DNA of 49,424 nucleotides from Candidatus Scalindua sediminis (GTDB taxonomy: Bacteria; Planctomycetota; Brocadiia; Brocadiales; Scalinduaceae). Within the stretch, counting starts at the first letter, position 1; every line of letters starts with the position of its first letter. This document shows positions 47,669 through 49,424 of the stretch, in pieces. The stretch is taken from positions 1 to 49,424 of the forward strand of contig VSDH01000019.1 of the NCBI GenBank assembly GCA_008636105.1, in the 5' to 3' direction. Position numbers and translations under genes: made by a program. The notes beneath the pieces were generated by a model. That model was not told where the DNA came from, ran no database searches, and saw only the letters and a list, made by a program, of their open reading frames with translations.

Positions 47669-49315
47669 ATGAAAATTGAAACATTTGTGGTTCCAAAGAA
47701 GGACAAAGAGATAATCATAAAGCCAGCTTATGAAGACATTCCCGGATTGATAGATTCAAACATTGAAAGATTTAGATCTTACAAGTTTGATATAAACGGG
47801 ATCCCTTTTCCTAAATTTCGTAAACATACTCGAGCAGAAATATTAGAAAAGTCTAGAGAGTATTCTGAGTGGATATGGTCTATCTGCTCAAAATTGAAAA
47901 TAGGATGCAAAAGGGATTCATCCTACTTTCATAATTCTTACATTCCGGATAAAACCATAATACAAACCGGATACCCGCCAACTCCTGCACACCCGGGCAT
48001 ACTGATAAAGAATAGTCTGGCAGATATTATCGCAAGGAAAATAAAAGGCATCGGAATAAATATGGTCGTTGATAATGATACCTGCCATGATAATTGTTTA
48101 AACATTCCAAATATAAAAGGATTAAGTTCTTCTACGGAAAAGATAGAATTTATCCCGAGCTCACAAGGTCTTGCTTTTGAAGAAGTCAGATACACTGATT
48201 TAACACAATTAACAACTTTCAAAAAAGGCGTTCTTAGAATTTTATCTAATCCTGACATGGAAGATACATTTATTAATTTTATAGATATGGAAATAAAGCT
48301 TTTTAAGGAAACACAACGTTTGAGTGATTTACTTACCAGTGCAAGACACCCATACTTGCAAAGATTCAGCATTAGTAATCTGGAAATTCCTGTTTCTCTT
48401 ATATGTGAGACGGAGTCTTTTTTAAATTTCTTTCTGCACATAACCAAAGATATAAAGAATTTTGTAAGGATATATAATGCAAAACTTGAAGAGTATCGCA
48501 AATTAAAAGGGATTGACTCAAAGGCTAATCCTTTACCAGATTTGAAGGAAAAAGGATATGTGATTGAATTGCCGTTTTGGATATGGAAAGAGAATGAACC
48601 AAGAAAACAACTTTTCGCATCAATAGTAACGGATAAGGAAGCAAACTTAATGTATGAAAATAGAATTGTCACGAGTCTTGATTTTTATGGGAATGGAAAT
48701 CAATCAGAAAATTTAAAAAAGCTGAAACACTTGATAAGCACAGGCATAAAAATACGCCCAAAGGCTATAGTTAATACCATGTATTCACGAATGTTTTTTT
48801 CCGATTTATTTATTCACGGGGTGGGTGGGGCAAAATATGATTTGATTACGGATGAAATTATAAGAACTTTTTTCGGCATAGAGCCTCCTGGTTATGCAAT
48901 GATTACGGCAACTCTGTACCTGCCATATAAACCTCATGATGTTTCTTCTAAAGACGTTAGAAAACTTAAGCATGTTATCAAAGACATGAATTATAACCCT
49001 GAAAGATATGCTTCCAGGGAAATCATGGGAGACGCTGAAATGAAATCTATGATAAATGAGAAAAAACGTCTAATAACTACAGAGATGCACAACAGCGAAG
49101 AAAAGCGCCGGACTTTTAATAGGCTAAAACAGCTTAATAGCCTGATGAAGGAAAAGATCGGGTCTTTAATTGAAATGAAAGAAAAGGAGGCAGAAGAGAT
49201 TGAGAAGAAGTTAAGGTATAATTCTATTGTTATGAATAGAGAATATCCTTTTTGTATTTATCCGGAATCAATGCTACGGGAACTTTTTTCAAGGGTAAAA
49301 GTAAAATACAACTAA
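47669..49315 (+). CDS. BshC-like protein of unknown function
   Basis: A 548-residue protein without an established name. I see a distant match to BshC, the putative cysteine ligase of bacillithiol synthesis. IIQTGYPPTPAHPGILIKNS near residue 92-111 mirrors the BshC GQQAGLLTGPLYT-x-K segment. INMVVDNDTCHD near 130-141 mirrors its PIFWIAGEDHD. IRPKAIVNTMYSRMFFSDLF with IHGVGGAKYD near 369-398 mirrors its TRPLMQ...FIAGPGEINYW segment. A PPGYAMITATLYLP segment follows in the equivalent place, and the last ~110 residues are a charged coiled coil, as in BshC. Overall similarity is low and the BshC ligand residues are partly replaced, so the substrate may differ. It is seven bases after mutS and has no clear ribosome-binding site, suggesting translational coupling. 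Confidence 0.6.
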   Translation: MKIETFVVPKKDKEIIIKPAYEDIPGLIDSNIERFRSYKFDINGIPFPKFRKHTRAEILEKSREYSEWIWSICSKLKIGCKRDSSYFHNSYIPDKTIIQTGYPPTPAHPGILIKNSLADIIARKIKGIGINMVVDNDTCHDNCLNIPNIKGLSSSTEKIEFIPSSQGLAFEEVRYTDLTQLTTFKKGVLRILSNPDMEDTFINFIDMEIKLFKETQRLSDLLTSARHPYLQRFSISNLEIPVSLICETESFLNFFLHITKDIKNFVRIYNAKLEEYRKLKGIDSKANPLPDLKEKGYVIELPFWIWKENEPRKQLFASIVTDKEANLMYENRIVTSLDFYGNGNQSENLKKLKHLISTGIKIRPKAIVNTMYSRMFFSDLFIHGVGGAKYDLITDEIIRTFFGIEPPGYAMITATLYLPYKPHDVSSKDVRKLKHVIKDMNYNPERYASREIMGDAEMKSMINEKKRLITTEMHNSEEKRRTFNRLKQLNSLMKEKIGSLIEMKEKEAEEIEKKLRYNSIVMNREYPFCIYPESMLRELFSRVKVKYN

Positions 49316-49358
49316 ACTATTATCAACGGTATGAGCTAATTCATATTTTAGTAAATAT

Positions 49359-49385
49359 CCCCGCCTTAAAAGGCGGGGCTTTTAA
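49359..49385 (+). terminator. Intrinsic terminator of the mutS operon
   Basis: CCCCGCCT and AGGCGGGG form an eight-pair GC-rich stem around four bases, followed by CTTTTA. It lies about 45 bases after the BshC-like gene. The last bases of the window after it show nothing recognisable. Confidence 0.8.
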
Positions 49386-49424
49386 AACAACTTTAATTGC
49401 CGTGGCAAGGATTTCTCATGTTTT

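Overview
The window comes from a low-GC anammox planctomycete, most likely 'Candidatus Scalindua'. The main evidence is the 16S rRNA gene (minus strand, about 22072-23650). Read on the plus strand, it holds an exact match to the general anammox probe Amx368 as I remember it (23252-23269), and to the 22-base Scalindua brodae probe Scabr-1114 as I remember it (22491-22512). It also holds a one-mismatch match to the planctomycete probe Pla46 (23586-23603). The probe sequences are recalled and were not looked up.

Layout. (1) 1-2900: ftsH behind a perfect-consensus promoter, then the wreck of a B12-binding radical SAM gene and a small Cys-rich protein. (2) 2985-10700, minus strand: nusA-infB-ylxP-rbfA followed by hisG, a secreted TPR protein and yebC. 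The nusA leader is long and ends in a terminator-like hairpin. (3) 11004-14002: trpG-like amidotransferase and pyrF (plus), proB (minus), and a 64-residue bacterial histone (plus) with its own strong promoter and ribosome-binding site. (4) 14013-18121, minus: fur-rpmB-gatC-gatA-gatB. (5) 18442-23818, minus: one complete rRNA operon, 16S-tRNA-Ile-tRNA-Ala-23S-5S, with promoter, boxA-like elements and terminator. (6) 24620-27340, plus: a tryptophanase-type lyase, purN, small open frames, tRNA-Cys and tRNA-Leu. (7) 27484-32070: a frameshifted TPR remnant, a TDT/SLAC1-type transporter behind a predicted sigma-54 promoter with three upstream dyads, a 14-repeat WD40 protein and a stand-alone receiver protein. 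(8) 32120-35414, minus: gdhA, hsp20 and dnaJ, with tRNA-Glu and tRNA-Gln upstream. (9) 35468-44044, minus: a tightly packed run of TonB-dependent receptor, periplasmic binding protein, sensor kinase, triple-receiver protein, receiver-cyclase, larE and ubiE/menG. (10) 44334-49385: phhB (minus), then mutS with a large BshC-like protein (plus), closed by an intrinsic terminator.

How the genes work together. Most of the window is core machinery: translation initiation, Gln/Asn-tRNA amidation, ribosome, proteostasis and repair. The accessory interest lies in five places: the histone; the sigma-54-controlled transporter; the receptor-to-cyclase signalling cluster, whose parts suggest one relay from outer membrane to a cyclic nucleotide; the BshC-like protein coupled to mutS; and the orphan tryptophanase. 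No CRISPR array, insertion sequence or prophage was seen. Two gene remnants (2285-2591 and 27484-27835) show local decay.
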